NCBI GenBank assembly: GCA_017521605.1
Contig: JAFXCD010000020.1
Location: 20,160-84,159, forward strand
Direction: 5' to 3'
DNA length: 64,000 nt
Origin: Lachnospiraceae bacterium
GTDB lineage: Bacteria > Bacillota > Clostridia > Lachnospirales > Lachnospiraceae
In this document: in pieces, positions 25,768 to 34,149 of the stretch
Numbering within the stretch: position 1 is the stretch's first letter
Layout: every line of letters begins with the position of its first letter
Position numbers and translations under genes: made by a program
The notes under the pieces: generated by a model
What the model was told of the DNA's origin: nothing
The model's database searches: none
Seen by the model: only the letters and a program-made list of their open reading frames with translations

Positions 25768-27255
25768 TTAGATAATAATACACACCATACCACCATTACT
25801 ATCATTCACAACCTTCTGCATGGTATCCTGTAGCTTCACCTGACACTCCTCGCCGATAGATGCTGTCTTAGCAGCAATTCCGTCATTTACCAGCTGTTCC
25901 ACGGTTTTTCCAAAAATATTGGTTTCCCAAATACCATTTTCTGCCTGTGCACTTTCTCCAATATATTTAATCAAATCCTCTGCCTGTTGCTGGGTACCTA
26001 CAATAGGTGCAATCTCTGTTTCAATATTTGCCTTAATCATATGCACGGAGGGGCTGATTGCTTTAATCTTCACACCGTATTTATTTCCATGGCGTATAAC
26101 CTCAGGCTGATTCAGTTCGATTTCATCCCGATTGGGCTTCACAATGCCATAACCACGGTATCTTACATCCTGCATGGCCTCCAACACCTTAGCATACTCA
26201 TTTTTCATGGAGGCATATTCCTTCAATTTGCTTAGTAGCTGGTACTCATCCATTACCTTTTCACCTAGCATACCGGAAAGCATATCATAGTAATAAGCAT
26301 CATCCATATCCATCCTAATTTTGACACAACCATCTGCCAGATTCATCTGGTCCATTTTTACCTTATCCACAAATTCGCTATCCATCCGGAACGGATTTTC
26401 CATACAATCCCTTAAGGTACTATAGGTATTCATCTTTGCCTTCAGTTGTCCAAGCAATTCCTGTTTCATGGAATGATTATCAGCAAGCATTTCCACCCAT
26501 TTCGGCATATAGAATTCCATAACCGATACAGGAAATTCATACAACACATTCTGTAATATATGATGGATATCTTCCTTTTTCAGCTGGGCACAATTCACCG
26601 GAAGTACATTAACTTCATACTTTTTCTTTAATTCTTCTGCAAGCTTAATGGTTTCGTCCGAATAGGGTTTCTGACTATTTAATAATACCAGAAAAGGTTT
26701 ATGTAATCTTTTTAGTGTTGCAATGGTTTTTTCCTCTGCAACCACATAATTGCCTCGTGGAATCTCACCAAAGCTCCCGTCCGTAAATACCACCAGTCCG
26801 ATGGTAGAATGATCATTCATTACCTTATCCGTACCAATCTCTGCCGCTTGCGTAAAAGGAATAGCCTCCTCAAACCAGGGAGTTTTCACCATCCGCTCCA
26901 CATCCTCTTCCATATGTCCACTGGCACCTTCTACCATATAACCTACACAATCAATCAGACGCAACTTTACATCAATACCATCTTCCACTTTAATTTCAGC
27001 TGCTTCCTTGGGAATAAACTTGGGTTCCGTAGTTGTGATGGTTTTCCCACCTGCACTTTGAGGAAGCTCATCCATAGCCCTCTGTCTGGCATGTGCATCC
27101 TCCATATAGGGAAGTACACAAACATCCATAAATCGCTTGATAAACGTAGACTTGCCGGTTCTCACCGGACCCACTACGCCCATATAAATCTCCCCACCAC
27201 ATCTTTCCTGTATATCGTGATAGAGATCATATGTATTACTATTATTATTCTCCAT
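25768..27255 (-). CDS. spoIVA: Stage IV sporulation protein A
   Basis: 495 aa from the ATG at 27255 (GGAGG 7 nt upstream), close to the 492 aa of Bacillus SpoIVA. This ATPase polymerises on the forespore outer membrane as the base layer of the coat. Walker A is GPVRTGKS (29-36). Also visible are the conserved QSAGGKTITTTEPKFIP, the RLIDCVGYMVEGA segment, GSFGEIPR and LNSQKPYS. The C-terminus is hydrophobic (MVCIII), as in the family. It lies 57 bases after tyrS, with a terminator-like hairpin and a candidate sigma-E promoter in between. Confidence 0.96.
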   Translation of the reverse strand: MENNNSNTYDLYHDIQERCGGEIYMGVVGPVRTGKSTFIKRFMDVCVLPYMEDAHARQRAMDELPQSAGGKTITTTEPKFIPKEAAEIKVEDGIDVKLRLIDCVGYMVEGASGHMEEDVERMVKTPWFEEAIPFTQAAEIGTDKVMNDHSTIGLVVFTDGSFGEIPRGNYVVAEEKTIATLKRLHKPFLVLLNSQKPYSDETIKLAEELKKKYEVNVLPVNCAQLKKEDIHHILQNVLYEFPVSVMEFYMPKWVEMLADNHSMKQELLGQLKAKMNTYSTLRDCMENPFRMDSEFVDKVKMDQMNLADGCVKIRMDMDDAYYYDMLSGMLGEKVMDEYQLLSKLKEYASMKNEYAKVLEAMQDVRYRGYGIVKPNRDEIELNQPEVIRHGNKYGVKIKAISPSVHMIKANIETEIAPIVGTQQQAEDLIKYIGESAQAENGIWETNIFGKTVEQLVNDGIAAKTASIGEECQVKLQDTMQKVVNDSNGGMVCIII

Positions 27256-27262
27256 AAAAAGA

Positions 27263-27298
27263 CCTCCTGCATTACCTATTCCAAGTATATGCAAGAGG
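27263..27298 (-). terminator. tyrS terminator-like hairpin whose 3' arm holds the spoIVA ribosome site
   Basis: On the - strand CCTCTTGCAT (27289-27298) pairs with ATGCAGGAGG (27263-27272), 10 bp with one G-U pair and a 16-nt loop, followed by TCTTTTT. The AGGAGG in the 3' arm is the ribosome site of spoIVA. Read-through transcripts from tyrS would therefore both terminate and hide the spoIVA site, while a transcript starting within the loop would not form it. Confidence 0.6.
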
Positions 27299-27309
27299 TT
27301 TTTTTATCA
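27284..27309 (-). promoter_or_regulatory. Candidate sigma-E promoter of spoIVA
   Basis: On the - strand: TGATA (27305-27309), 13 bases, then CATATACT (27284-27291), near the sigma-E pattern (-35 GHATA, -10 CATACAHT). It lies inside the hairpin at 27263-27298. spoIVA is sigma-E dependent in Bacillus. Confidence 0.4.
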
Positions 27310-27312
27310 TTC

Positions 27313-28536
27313 CTAGTTAAATACTACTTTTTTGAAGCTCTTCTTACCACGCTTAATTACCTTACCATCGCCGGCGAAATCATCCTTGGTGTAAACAGTC
27401 TTAATATCAGTCACCTTTTCACCATCCACTGTAACACCACCTTGTTCTACAGCACGTCTTGCCTCAGAACGGGAAGCACATAAACCTGCAGATGCTACCA
27501 CACCGATAATATCGATAGTTCCGTCACGGAAATCTTCTTCCTTTAATTCGTAGGTAGGCATATTATCTGCATTACCTGCACTGAAGAGTGCTTTAGAAGC
27601 TTCCTTTGCCTTAGTTGCTTCTTCTTCACCATGAACCAGCTTAGTAAGTTCAAATGCTAAGATTTCCTTTGCTTCGTTTAACTGGCTACCTTCCCAAGCA
27701 TCCATCTTTTCAATCTCTTCCAAAGGAAGGAAGGTCAGCATACGGATACACTTAAGCACATCCGCATCTGCTACATTTCTCCAGTACTGGAAGAACTCAA
27801 AAGGAGTAGTCTTGTTAGGATCAAGCCATACGGCACCCTTCTGGGTCTTACCCATCTTCTTACCTTCAGAGTTGAGAAGCAAGGTAATGGTCATGGCGTA
27901 AGCATCCTTGCCTAATTTACGGCGAATCAGTTCTGTACCACCTAACATATTGGACCACTGGTCATCACCACCAAACTGCATATTACAACCGTAATCCTGG
28001 AACAGCTTGTAGAAGTCGTAAGACTGCATGATCATGTAGTTAAACTCAAGGAAGCTTAAGCCTTTCTCCATACGCTGCTTGTAGCATTCTGCAGTAAGCA
28101 TACGGTTTACTGAGAAATGTGCACCAACTTCACGAAGTACTTCTACGTAGTTTAAATCTAACAACCAGTCAGCATTGTTTACCAAAAGTGCTTTACCTTC
28201 AGAGAAATCAATAAATTTACTCATCTGCTCTTTAAAGCATGCTACATTGTGGTCTATCGTTTCTCTGGTCATCATGGAACGCATATCAGTACGACCGGAA
28301 GGGTCACCAATCATTGCAGTACCACCACCAATTAAAGCGATGGGCTTATTGCCTGCCATCTGCAGTCTCTTCATCAGGCAAAGTGCCATGAAATGTCCTA
28401 CATGCAAACTGTCTGCGGTAGGGTCAAAGCCAATATAGAAGGTTGCCTTACCATTGTTAATCATTTCTTTGATTTCTTCTTCGTCAGTCAACTGTGCAAG
28501 AAGTCCTCTTGCTTTTAACTCATCAAAAATTGTCAT
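27313..28536 (-). CDS. tyrS: Tyrosine--tRNA ligase
   Basis: 407 aa. Charges tRNA-Tyr. Class I motifs: the HIGH-equivalent HVGH ([17 protein letters not shown]) near residue 45, QMSKF helices, [11 protein letters not shown] in the tyrosine site, and [13 protein letters not shown] as the KMSKS loop. The C-terminal S4-like RNA-binding domain has [20 protein letters not shown]. It is controlled by the T-box leader at 28726-29012. The long form with an S4 domain is the usual bacterial TyrS. Confidence 0.96.
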   Translation of the reverse strand: MTIFDELKARGLLAQLTDEEEIKEMINNGKATFYIGFDPTADSLHVGHFMALCLMKRLQMAGNKPIALIGGGTAMIGDPSGRTDMRSMMTRETIDHNVACFKEQMSKFIDFSEGKALLVNNADWLLDLNYVEVLREVGAHFSVNRMLTAECYKQRMEKGLSFLEFNYMIMQSYDFYKLFQDYGCNMQFGGDDQWSNMLGGTELIRRKLGKDAYAMTITLLLNSEGKKMGKTQKGAVWLDPNKTTPFEFFQYWRNVADADVLKCIRMLTFLPLEEIEKMDAWEGSQLNEAKEILAFELTKLVHGEEEATKAKEASKALFSAGNADNMPTYELKEEDFRDGTIDIIGVVASAGLCASRSEARRAVEQGGVTVDGEKVTDIKTVYTKDDFAGDGKVIKRGKKSFKKVVFN

Positions 28537-28629
28537 GTCTTTTTCTCCTTTTTACGTAAAATACTCGTAGCATGGCTACTCGTTGATGCGACATTCGCCA
28601 AATGCTTCTGCTAACGCAGACGCATTACC

Positions 28630-28683
28630 CATGAATCAAATTATTATGCTTGTGTGCAAGCACCCGCATAAAATTTGTTCATG
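28630..28683. repeat. Long imperfect palindrome in the tyrS leader, downstream of the T-box
   Basis: CATGAATCAAATTATTATGC...(loop around GTGTGCAAGCAC)...GCATAAAATTTGTTCATG. The two arms match over about 24 positions with single-base bulges. It lies in the about 190 untranslated bases between the T-box terminator and tyrS, flanked by further GC-rich hairpins (for example GTAGCATGGCTAC near 28569). A comparable palindrome is at 43144-43201. Confidence 0.6.
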
Positions 28684-28725
28684 GTTTACGCGCATGCAAG
28701 CACGCGCTTGGCTCATTGTTAACGC

Positions 28726-29012
28726 AAAAAAAGCTCGCCCCTTTCAAAAGGACGAGCTATAACTCGTGTTACCACCTCTAGTTCCCATGTTGCTCACGCT
28801 TCATGGCTTAGTAAGTATCAAACAATACTCCGGCAAATATCGGTGCCTACCGGCAATTTCTACTTGGCGTCTGCCACACCGTTCAAAATCACTGCTCCGA
28901 GATGTACTTCCCACTATCTGTTTCTGCGCCTCTCACCAGCCGGCAACTCTCTGTGGAAACCTTGATAAAGGTACTCTTCTCTTCAACGCGTCTTAATATT
29001 TTGTTGCAACTT
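28726..29012 (-). promoter_or_regulatory. Tyrosine T-box riboswitch (leader and terminator)
   Basis: The leader has the T-box sequence AGGTGGTAACACGAG (28763-28777 region), which can pair with uncharged tRNA acceptor ends. A strong terminator follows (AGCTCGTCC with GGGGCGAGCT, then seven T's; 28726-28758). Stem I contains AGAGTACC-type and CTGGTGAGAGG elements. The specifier codon is TAC (28904-28906), followed by A, i.e. tyrosine, agreeing with tyrS downstream. Uncharged tRNA-Tyr should favour the antiterminator and so tyrS expression. Confidence 0.93.
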
Positions 29013-29018
29013 ATCTGC

Positions 29019-29047
29019 ATTATACATATTGATTATTTATTTGTCAA
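29019..29047 (-). promoter_or_regulatory. Consensus sigma-A promoter of the T-box/tyrS transcript
   Basis: TTGACA (29042-29047), a 17-bp spacer, then TATAAT (29019-29024) on the - strand: a perfect consensus. Start expected near 29012. Confidence 0.9.
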
Positions 29048-29163
29048 CTATAAATTTCCTGCATTTTCTTATAAAACATCTCTTCTGACATATTAGCGCT
29101 CTTGGCCGCCTCCTCCAACTTCAACACTCCATCAATTACCGGACTACACAGGATAACCAATAT
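29044..29163 (-). pseudogene. C-terminal remnant of an unidentified gene
   Basis: About 39 codons without a start read ...CSPVIDGVLKLEEAAKSANMSEEMF... and end at TGA (29044-29046), inside the -35 of the tyrS promoter. An ATG-led piece in another frame just upstream (MDVLIGKSIKYIGYPV) could be the preceding part, joined by a frameshift. The KLEEAAKxAxMS segment is like short helix-turn-helix tails, but I cannot name the parent gene. The rest of the gap to 29230 shows nothing else. Confidence 0.4.
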
Positions 29164-29229
29164 ACTTTATGCTTTTCCCTATCAACACATCCATCTTCCC
29201 GCAGACTAGTCTCATAATTCTTTATTGAT

Positions 29230-30486
29230 TTATTTATATTTATTATCCCACTCTATATCCATTAATAAAGCTGATAAAATATCATTACTTCTATTCACTT
29301 CTATGGGATTATGTATCTCTTTTGTTGTTACAAAATATTCTTTTATAGAATTTGTATCCAATGCACACATCAAATAACCACAATCCTCTCCATACCCAAA
29401 AATAAAATACCCTAATTCTTCCACTCCGGTTTCCTTGGTCATTCTCATAGCATCCTCTATAGAATATATCTCCAAATATGGAACAACAATCTTTCGATAT
29501 TCACTATATAGTTCATGTAATTTCTTAGGAACTGTTCTTAACATGTTATTATCATATGTACTTATTTCAACCTGTACCTCATCTCCATAGCATTTTACAG
29601 ATTTTTCCACATAACTTTCTACAGTAACACCAATATCAAAATCAGTCATTTCATTACTTAATGTAATTCTTCCATTATCTAAATTATAGATTTTCTTATC
29701 AGCACCTAAGACGCTTTTTCCTTCTCGAATAAAAAGCGAAGAAAAACCACTTCTTACTGCCTCAAATTCAAACCTGTCAATAACCACCCCATCACTTGCT
29801 CTAAAACTAATAATGGCTTCCGGGGCAATACCATAAATAGTATCCTTCACCTCATCATAACTTAGTTTTAAAAAGTGCAATATTCCTGATGGAAAATTCT
29901 CCCATAACAAAGAACCCTTATAATCGTATGCATATAATCCACTACCAACCAAAGAAATAACTACATTTGTTTTGGTAGCTATTGATATAAGACAAGCTTT
30001 ATGTATCTGAATGTTAATATCTCCCAGTTTCACTGTTTTTCCATTCAATATGATATCTTCCCCATAAACATTCTCAAATATCTTATTTCCACATATAAAT
30101 TTTATTGTTTCACCTGTTTCAACCGAAATATAGTAAATACTCCCATAATCTGTACATACTATAATAGATGAATTATCTTTTGAAAATGCAAGTCTCTGTA
30201 TCTTTGTATAATCTTTATTGGTCCATACCTTCTTACCCGTTGAAATATCATATAGTATCATACCCTTTCGCTTGTTAAAGGTACATCCAACCAAATATTT
30301 TCCGTCACCGGAAATTGCACAACGAGTGCCACCAATACCATAAGGAACCTTTTTAATAGTATTTATTATCGAAAAGCCTTCTGTATTATACACAGTAATA
30401 TCTGTTATATCCTTGTCTGTATCTATATTATTCAATGCAGCTAAGTACTTACTGTTGTTTGATGGAAATACTTCTCTATATACCAT
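29230..30486 (-). CDS. Cytosolic beta-propeller protein of unknown function
   Basis: 418 aa from the ATG at 30486 (GAGGG 9 nt upstream). WD/PQQ-like repeats are visible: DITVYNTEGFSIINTIKK, GMILYDISTGKKVWTN, GSIYYISVETGETIKF, SGLYAYDYKGSLLWE and EAIISFRASDGVVIDRFE. The C-terminal ~130 residues are a separate alpha/beta domain (LHELYSEYRKIVVPYLEIYSIEDAMRMT...). No signal peptide. The make-up is similar to the propeller protein at 22642-24111, which suggests the same class of orphan immunity or accessory proteins. It is a single gene with no obvious partner. Confidence 0.6.
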   Translation of the reverse strand: MVYREVFPSNNSKYLAALNNIDTDKDITDITVYNTEGFSIINTIKKVPYGIGGTRCAISGDGKYLVGCTFNKRKGMILYDISTGKKVWTNKDYTKIQRLAFSKDNSSIIVCTDYGSIYYISVETGETIKFICGNKIFENVYGEDIILNGKTVKLGDINIQIHKACLISIATKTNVVISLVGSGLYAYDYKGSLLWENFPSGILHFLKLSYDEVKDTIYGIAPEAIISFRASDGVVIDRFEFEAVRSGFSSLFIREGKSVLGADKKIYNLDNGRITLSNEMTDFDIGVTVESYVEKSVKCYGDEVQVEISTYDNNMLRTVPKKLHELYSEYRKIVVPYLEIYSIEDAMRMTKETGVEELGYFIFGYGEDCGYLMCALDTNSIKEYFVTTKEIHNPIEVNRSNDILSALLMDIEWDNKYK

Positions 30487-30543
30487 ATAACAATCCCTCA
30501 CTTTATTATATTTTGTAAATACTAATACTCGTTAATAGTGCAA

Positions 30544-31746
30544 TTACTTATTCACCATTAACTTCACCATAGCCTGATTTAGTCCATCTACAGTCAGCTT
30601 ATACATTGGGAACAATTCCTTAATGGCCGTTTCTGCCTCTCTCCAAGGTGCTCGTCCGGGAGCCATTTTAGGATTTAACCAAACCACTTTTTTATACTTG
30701 CGCTTGACCAACTGAAGCCAATCCCAGCCGGACAGGCCACCGTTAGGTCCACGATAATTGCCGGTGGTGGAATACAGCTCTTCCGGCGCCATGGCAGCAT
30801 CTCCTACGATGATGACCTTGTAGTCGCTGTCGATATTACGGAACACCCACTCCGTATCCACCCAGTCACCGTTTTCGCACTCCGGTGTTTTGTACAGCTT
30901 ACTGTAGATACAGTTGTGGAAATAATAAGTCTTTACATCCTTATAATGGTTGGATTTATGCACGGCCTGGAACAAATCATTCAGGAGATTACTAAAGGGA
31001 ATCATGGTGCCACCGGAATCCATGAGAAGTAACAGCTTCACAGCATTCTTACGTGGCTTCTTCATCACAATCTGCAGACATCCCCCATTGTTACAGGTTT
31101 TGTCCACGGTACCGTCGATATCCAACTCACTTTCCGGGATATCTAATCTGGAAGAAAACTGACGTAGCTTACGAAAAGCCATCTGGAACTGACGGTTATC
31201 CAACACTCTGTCGTCTCTGAAATCCCTATATTTACGTGCCCCTACCACCGCAAAGGCAGACTGGTAGCCGGTCTTTCCGCCTACACGGACACCGCCCACA
31301 TTACCGCCCATATTACCAAAAGAAGTCTTACCCATGGTACCAATCCAGAAACTACCACCATTGTGTTCACTATCCTGGTCCTTCAGACGCTGGCGGAATT
31401 TCTCCTCTACGTCCTCTTTGTCCACCATGATTTCTTCCACCTGGTTTAAGTGGGAACGAGCTTCCTCATGGGCCATTTCCATCATCTCAGACTTATCCAG
31501 CCATCGAAGCATTTCTGCTCCTACTTCCGTCTCTCTCTGGGCTGCCTTAAAGGTTTCTTCAAAAGCCATATCAAATTTATCAAAATCGGTTTCGCTCTTC
31601 ACCAAAATCATACGTGCCACATAGTAAAACTGTGTCAACGAACTACCACACAGGTCCTTATCTAAAGCCTCCTGCAGGGTCAGCCATTCTCCCAAGGTTA
31701 CTCTAAGCCCCTTAGCTCGAAGAGCATGAAAAAACTTAATGAACAT
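30544..31746 (-). CDS. VWA-domain (CoxE-like) protein, MoxR partner
   Basis: 400 aa from the ATG at 31746 (AAGGGG upstream). The N-terminus (FIKFFHALRAKGLRVTLGEWLTL) is typical of CoxE-like VWA proteins. The VWA core has LLLLMDSGGTM in place of the usual DxSxS metal site, so the third position is changed. Further on are NCIYSKLY and VIIVGDAAMAPEEL (the MIDAS Asp). VWA/MoxR pairs act together as metal- or cofactor-insertion or complex-assembly chaperones. It lies about 78 bases after the moxR-like gene, with two hairpins between. The target of the pair is not evident. Confidence 0.8.
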   Translation of the reverse strand: MFIKFFHALRAKGLRVTLGEWLTLQEALDKDLCGSSLTQFYYVARMILVKSETDFDKFDMAFEETFKAAQRETEVGAEMLRWLDKSEMMEMAHEEARSHLNQVEEIMVDKEDVEEKFRQRLKDQDSEHNGGSFWIGTMGKTSFGNMGGNVGGVRVGGKTGYQSAFAVVGARKYRDFRDDRVLDNRQFQMAFRKLRQFSSRLDIPESELDIDGTVDKTCNNGGCLQIVMKKPRKNAVKLLLLMDSGGTMIPFSNLLNDLFQAVHKSNHYKDVKTYYFHNCIYSKLYKTPECENGDWVDTEWVFRNIDSDYKVIIVGDAAMAPEELYSTTGNYRGPNGGLSGWDWLQLVKRKYKKVVWLNPKMAPGRAPWREAETAIKELFPMYKLTVDGLNQAMVKLMVNK

Positions 31747-31761
31747 ATACACCCCTTGCAT

Positions 31762-31821
31762 AACGCAAGTCATACTTGCGTTACTGCCTTAATAGAAAGT
31801 GAAAAATTTTTGATTTTTCAC
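31762..31821 (-). other. Two tandem hairpins between the MoxR and VWA genes
   Basis: Stem 1: AACGCAAGT (31762-31770) with ACTTGCGTT (31774-31782), a 3-nt loop, 15 nt before the VWA start. Stem 2: GTGAAAAAT with TTTTTCAC (31799-31821), right after the MoxR stop. They could protect mRNA ends or tune expression of the VWA gene relative to the MoxR gene. Confidence 0.55.
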
Positions 31822-31823
31822 AA

Positions 31824-32639
31824 TTATAATTGTCCCTTCGAATTTCTTACGATTTCCAAATCTTCATCCTTCTTAACTACCACTCCGATAAAAGGCAGTG
31901 CAGACTTAATCGTATTAGTCGGAATACCACCTATCTGCAGAGCATTGACCCAGTCAATCAATTCAGATGTGCTGGGTTTCTTACGAATATCTCGAATGGC
32001 ACGGATATTGTAAAACACTTCCATGGCATTCTTTAAAAGATGCTCTTCCACATCCGGGAAATGTACCTTTACGATTTCTTCCATTAGTTCCTCATTGGGG
32101 AAATCAATATAGTGGAAAATACATCTTCGAAGGAATGCATCGGGTAACTCCTTTTCTGCGTTAGAGGTAATAATCACAATAGGTCTGTGCTTCGCTCTTA
32201 TAGTTTCCTTGGTTTCGTTAATATAAAATTCCATCTGGTCCAGCTCCCACAAAAGGTCATTGGGGAATTCTAAATCCGCCTTGTCAATTTCATCAATCAA
32301 AAGTACTACCTGCTCCTCGCTGGCAAAGGCCTCTCCCAGCTTACCCAGCTTAATATAGCGTGCAATATCGTCCACGCCTTCTTCCCCAAATTGACCATCA
32401 TAGAGTCTCTGAATGGTATCATATACATACAAGCCTTCCTGCGCCTTGGTGGTAGACTTAATATTCCAGATTAACAATCTTTTGCCCAAAGCTTTTGCTA
32501 CCGCTTCTGCCAGCATGGTTTTACCGGTACCCGGCTCTCCCTTAATCAAAAGAGGCTTTTTAAGTGCAATGGCTATATTCACACTGGCCATCAATTCCTC
32601 ACTTGCTACATATTCTTTCGTTCCCTTAAAGTCGCTCAT
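31824..32639 (-). CDS. MoxR-like AAA+ ATPase
   Basis: 271 aa. Walker A GEPGTGKT (34-41), Walker B VVLLIDEIDKAD (about 115-126), sensor 1 region VIITSNAEKELPDAFLRRC (with arginine finger) and a helical C-terminal lid. This is the MoxR family. It remodels or activates a target protein with the VWA protein encoded next. Its start overlaps the end of the upstream membrane-protein gene by 4 bases (ATGA), so the three genes form an operon. Confidence 0.9.
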   Translation of the reverse strand: MSDFKGTKEYVASEELMASVNIAIALKKPLLIKGEPGTGKTMLAEAVAKALGKRLLIWNIKSTTKAQEGLYVYDTIQRLYDGQFGEEGVDDIARYIKLGKLGEAFASEEQVVLLIDEIDKADLEFPNDLLWELDQMEFYINETKETIRAKHRPIVIITSNAEKELPDAFLRRCIFHYIDFPNEELMEEIVKVHFPDVEEHLLKNAMEVFYNIRAIRDIRKKPSTSELIDWVNALQIGGIPTNTIKSALPFIGVVVKKDEDLEIVRNSKGQL

Positions 32640-33085
32640 ATTTCCTCACCTTCCGTTGATTTAACTGCATCAACTTTTATATCATTTTTTATCGAACATA
32701 TTAATAATATAATCAAAAGAAAAATTCCATTTACAATTAATATTTTACCATGCCATATTAGCTGGAATCCCCACCAACTATATTCACTGCCATGATGCAA
32801 AAGATTAATGATAAGCCATTCCGTTGATAAATAACAAATTAGTGCATCTAAAATACTGACCGGTATAAATATCCATATTCTCTCACGCAAAAATTTTATC
32901 TTTTCAATTCCAAGGATACCTATAATCGGCAGTGCGAAGCCTGCTAAAAATACACCAAGTAATTCAAATAATAGAAGCGTTGCCCCCGTTACTGCAACCC
33001 CTAGTACAGCTGTTCCGTATGATAATAAGGTCATTAAAACTATATATTTCAGTACTTTCATCACATTATTACCATTACTTTTCAT
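32636..33085 (-). CDS. Small multi-pass membrane protein upstream of moxR
   Basis: 149 aa with about four hydrophobic helices (YIVLMTLLSYGTAVLGVAV, LLLFELLGVFLAGFALPIIGI, IWIFIPVSILDALICYL, ILIVNGIFLLIILLIC). No motif recognised. Its coupling to moxR (4-base overlap) suggests the membrane component or regulator of the MoxR/VWA unit. The ribosome site (GGGAGAG) is about 11 nt from the ATG, so the start is a little uncertain. Confidence 0.6.
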   Translation of the reverse strand: MKSNGNNVMKVLKYIVLMTLLSYGTAVLGVAVTGATLLLFELLGVFLAGFALPIIGILGIEKIKFLRERIWIFIPVSILDALICYLSTEWLIINLLHHGSEYSWWGFQLIWHGKILIVNGIFLLIILLICSIKNDIKVDAVKSTEGEEI

Positions 33086-33112
33086 GTTCTTTAATCTCTC
33101 CCAATAATTCCC

Positions 33113-33141
33113 TTGAAATTTACCTCTTTACATGTTACGAT
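33113..33141 (+). promoter_or_regulatory. Candidate promoter of metF
   Basis: TTGAAA (33113-33118), a 17-bp spacer, then TACGAT (33136-33141), 53 bases before the metF start. No SAM riboswitch fits in the gap. Confidence 0.4.
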
Positions 33142-33193
33142 ATTTCCTAGCGAAAAGCAAGTTTTTCAAGTAATTTACATAGGGGGATTTTCT

Positions 33194-34048
33194 ATGATTC
33201 AATCATATTTCAAAAAAGAACCTACCCTTTCTTTTGAGGTATTCCCTCCCAAGAAGGATGGTGAGTTAGAACAAGCATTCAGTATCTTAGATGAATTAGC
33301 TACCTTAAAGCCTGATTTTATCAGTGTTACCTATGGAGCCGGCGGAAGCAAGTCTAAAAAAACCGTGGAATTGGCTTCCTACATACAGAACACTTTAAAG
33401 ATTCAGGCTTTAGCACATCTTACCTGTGTAGGCAATACTGCAGCTCAGGTAGAATCCGTAATCAACGAGTTAAAAGAACATAATGTAGACCATGTACTGG
33501 CACTTCGCGGTGACCGTCCCAAGGATATGACCGACGAACAGTTTAATAGTCGTGAATTTTTACATGCCAGTGATATGATTCATTACTTAAAAGATCGTAC
33601 CGATTTCCATATTGCCGGTGCCTGCTATCCTGAAAAGCATTTTGAATCCTTCAGCATGGAATCTGATTTAAATCACTTAAAATTAAAGCAAGATGCAGGA
33701 GCAGAATTTTTCATAACCCAGCTATTCTTTGATAATGATTATTTCTATAATTTCAGGGAAAAAGCTGCAAAAAAGGGCATTAACATTCCTATTTGTACCG
33801 GTATCATGCCTATTACCACCGCCAAGCAGATTGGAACCACAGTTTCTCTGTCCGGCTCCAGTGTGCCCAAGGCAATGGCTGATATGATTGCCAAGTATTC
33901 CGAATCCCCCGAGGATTTGTATAAGGCCGGAATTGATTATGCAATCCGTCAGATTCTGGACTTAAAGGAAAACAATGTGGACGGTATTCATATTTACACT
34001 ATGAATAAACCGGCTATTGCTGCTGAGATTGTAGCTGCTATCAGGTAG
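33194..34048 (+). CDS. metF: Methylenetetrahydrofolate reductase
   Basis: 284 aa from the ATG at 33194 (GGGGGA upstream; the frame is open further upstream but has no ribosome site). FAD-dependent TIM barrel that makes 5-methyl-THF for methionine synthesis. Motifs: LSFEVFPPKKDGE at the N-terminus, DFISVTYGAGGS, HLTCVG, LALRGDRP, HIAGACYPEKH and EFFITQLFFDND. No metV, metH or Wood-Ljungdahl genes are adjacent, so the ordinary methionine/folate role is preferred. Followed by a strong terminator. Confidence 0.94.
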   Translation: MIQSYFKKEPTLSFEVFPPKKDGELEQAFSILDELATLKPDFISVTYGAGGSKSKKTVELASYIQNTLKIQALAHLTCVGNTAAQVESVINELKEHNVDHVLALRGDRPKDMTDEQFNSREFLHASDMIHYLKDRTDFHIAGACYPEKHFESFSMESDLNHLKLKQDAGAEFFITQLFFDNDYFYNFREKAAKKGINIPICTGIMPITTAKQIGTTVSLSGSSVPKAMADMIAKYSESPEDLYKAGIDYAIRQILDLKENNVDGIHIYTMNKPAIAAEIVAAIR

Positions 34049-34078
34049 TTCGGGCTTTTCAGAATTGATTGCAATACT

Positions 34079-34119
34079 AAAGGGCGAATAACTTATGGTC
34101 ACATAGTTATTCACCCTTT
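34079..34119. terminator. Terminator between metF and the solute-binding-like gene
   Basis: AAGGGCGAATAACT pairs with AGTTATTCACCCTT (one mismatch), with T's after. The genes converge, so it probably serves both. Confidence 0.85.
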
Positions 34120-34149
34120 TCAGTTACTTAGTATAATACTCTTTCCACT

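Noticed and set aside
28726-29012. T-box specificity for another amino acid
   Set aside because: The specifier reads TAC followed by A and the downstream gene is tyrS.
33085-33193. SAM or T-box leader for metF
   Set aside because: Only about 110 bases, without the conserved leader motifs or a terminator.
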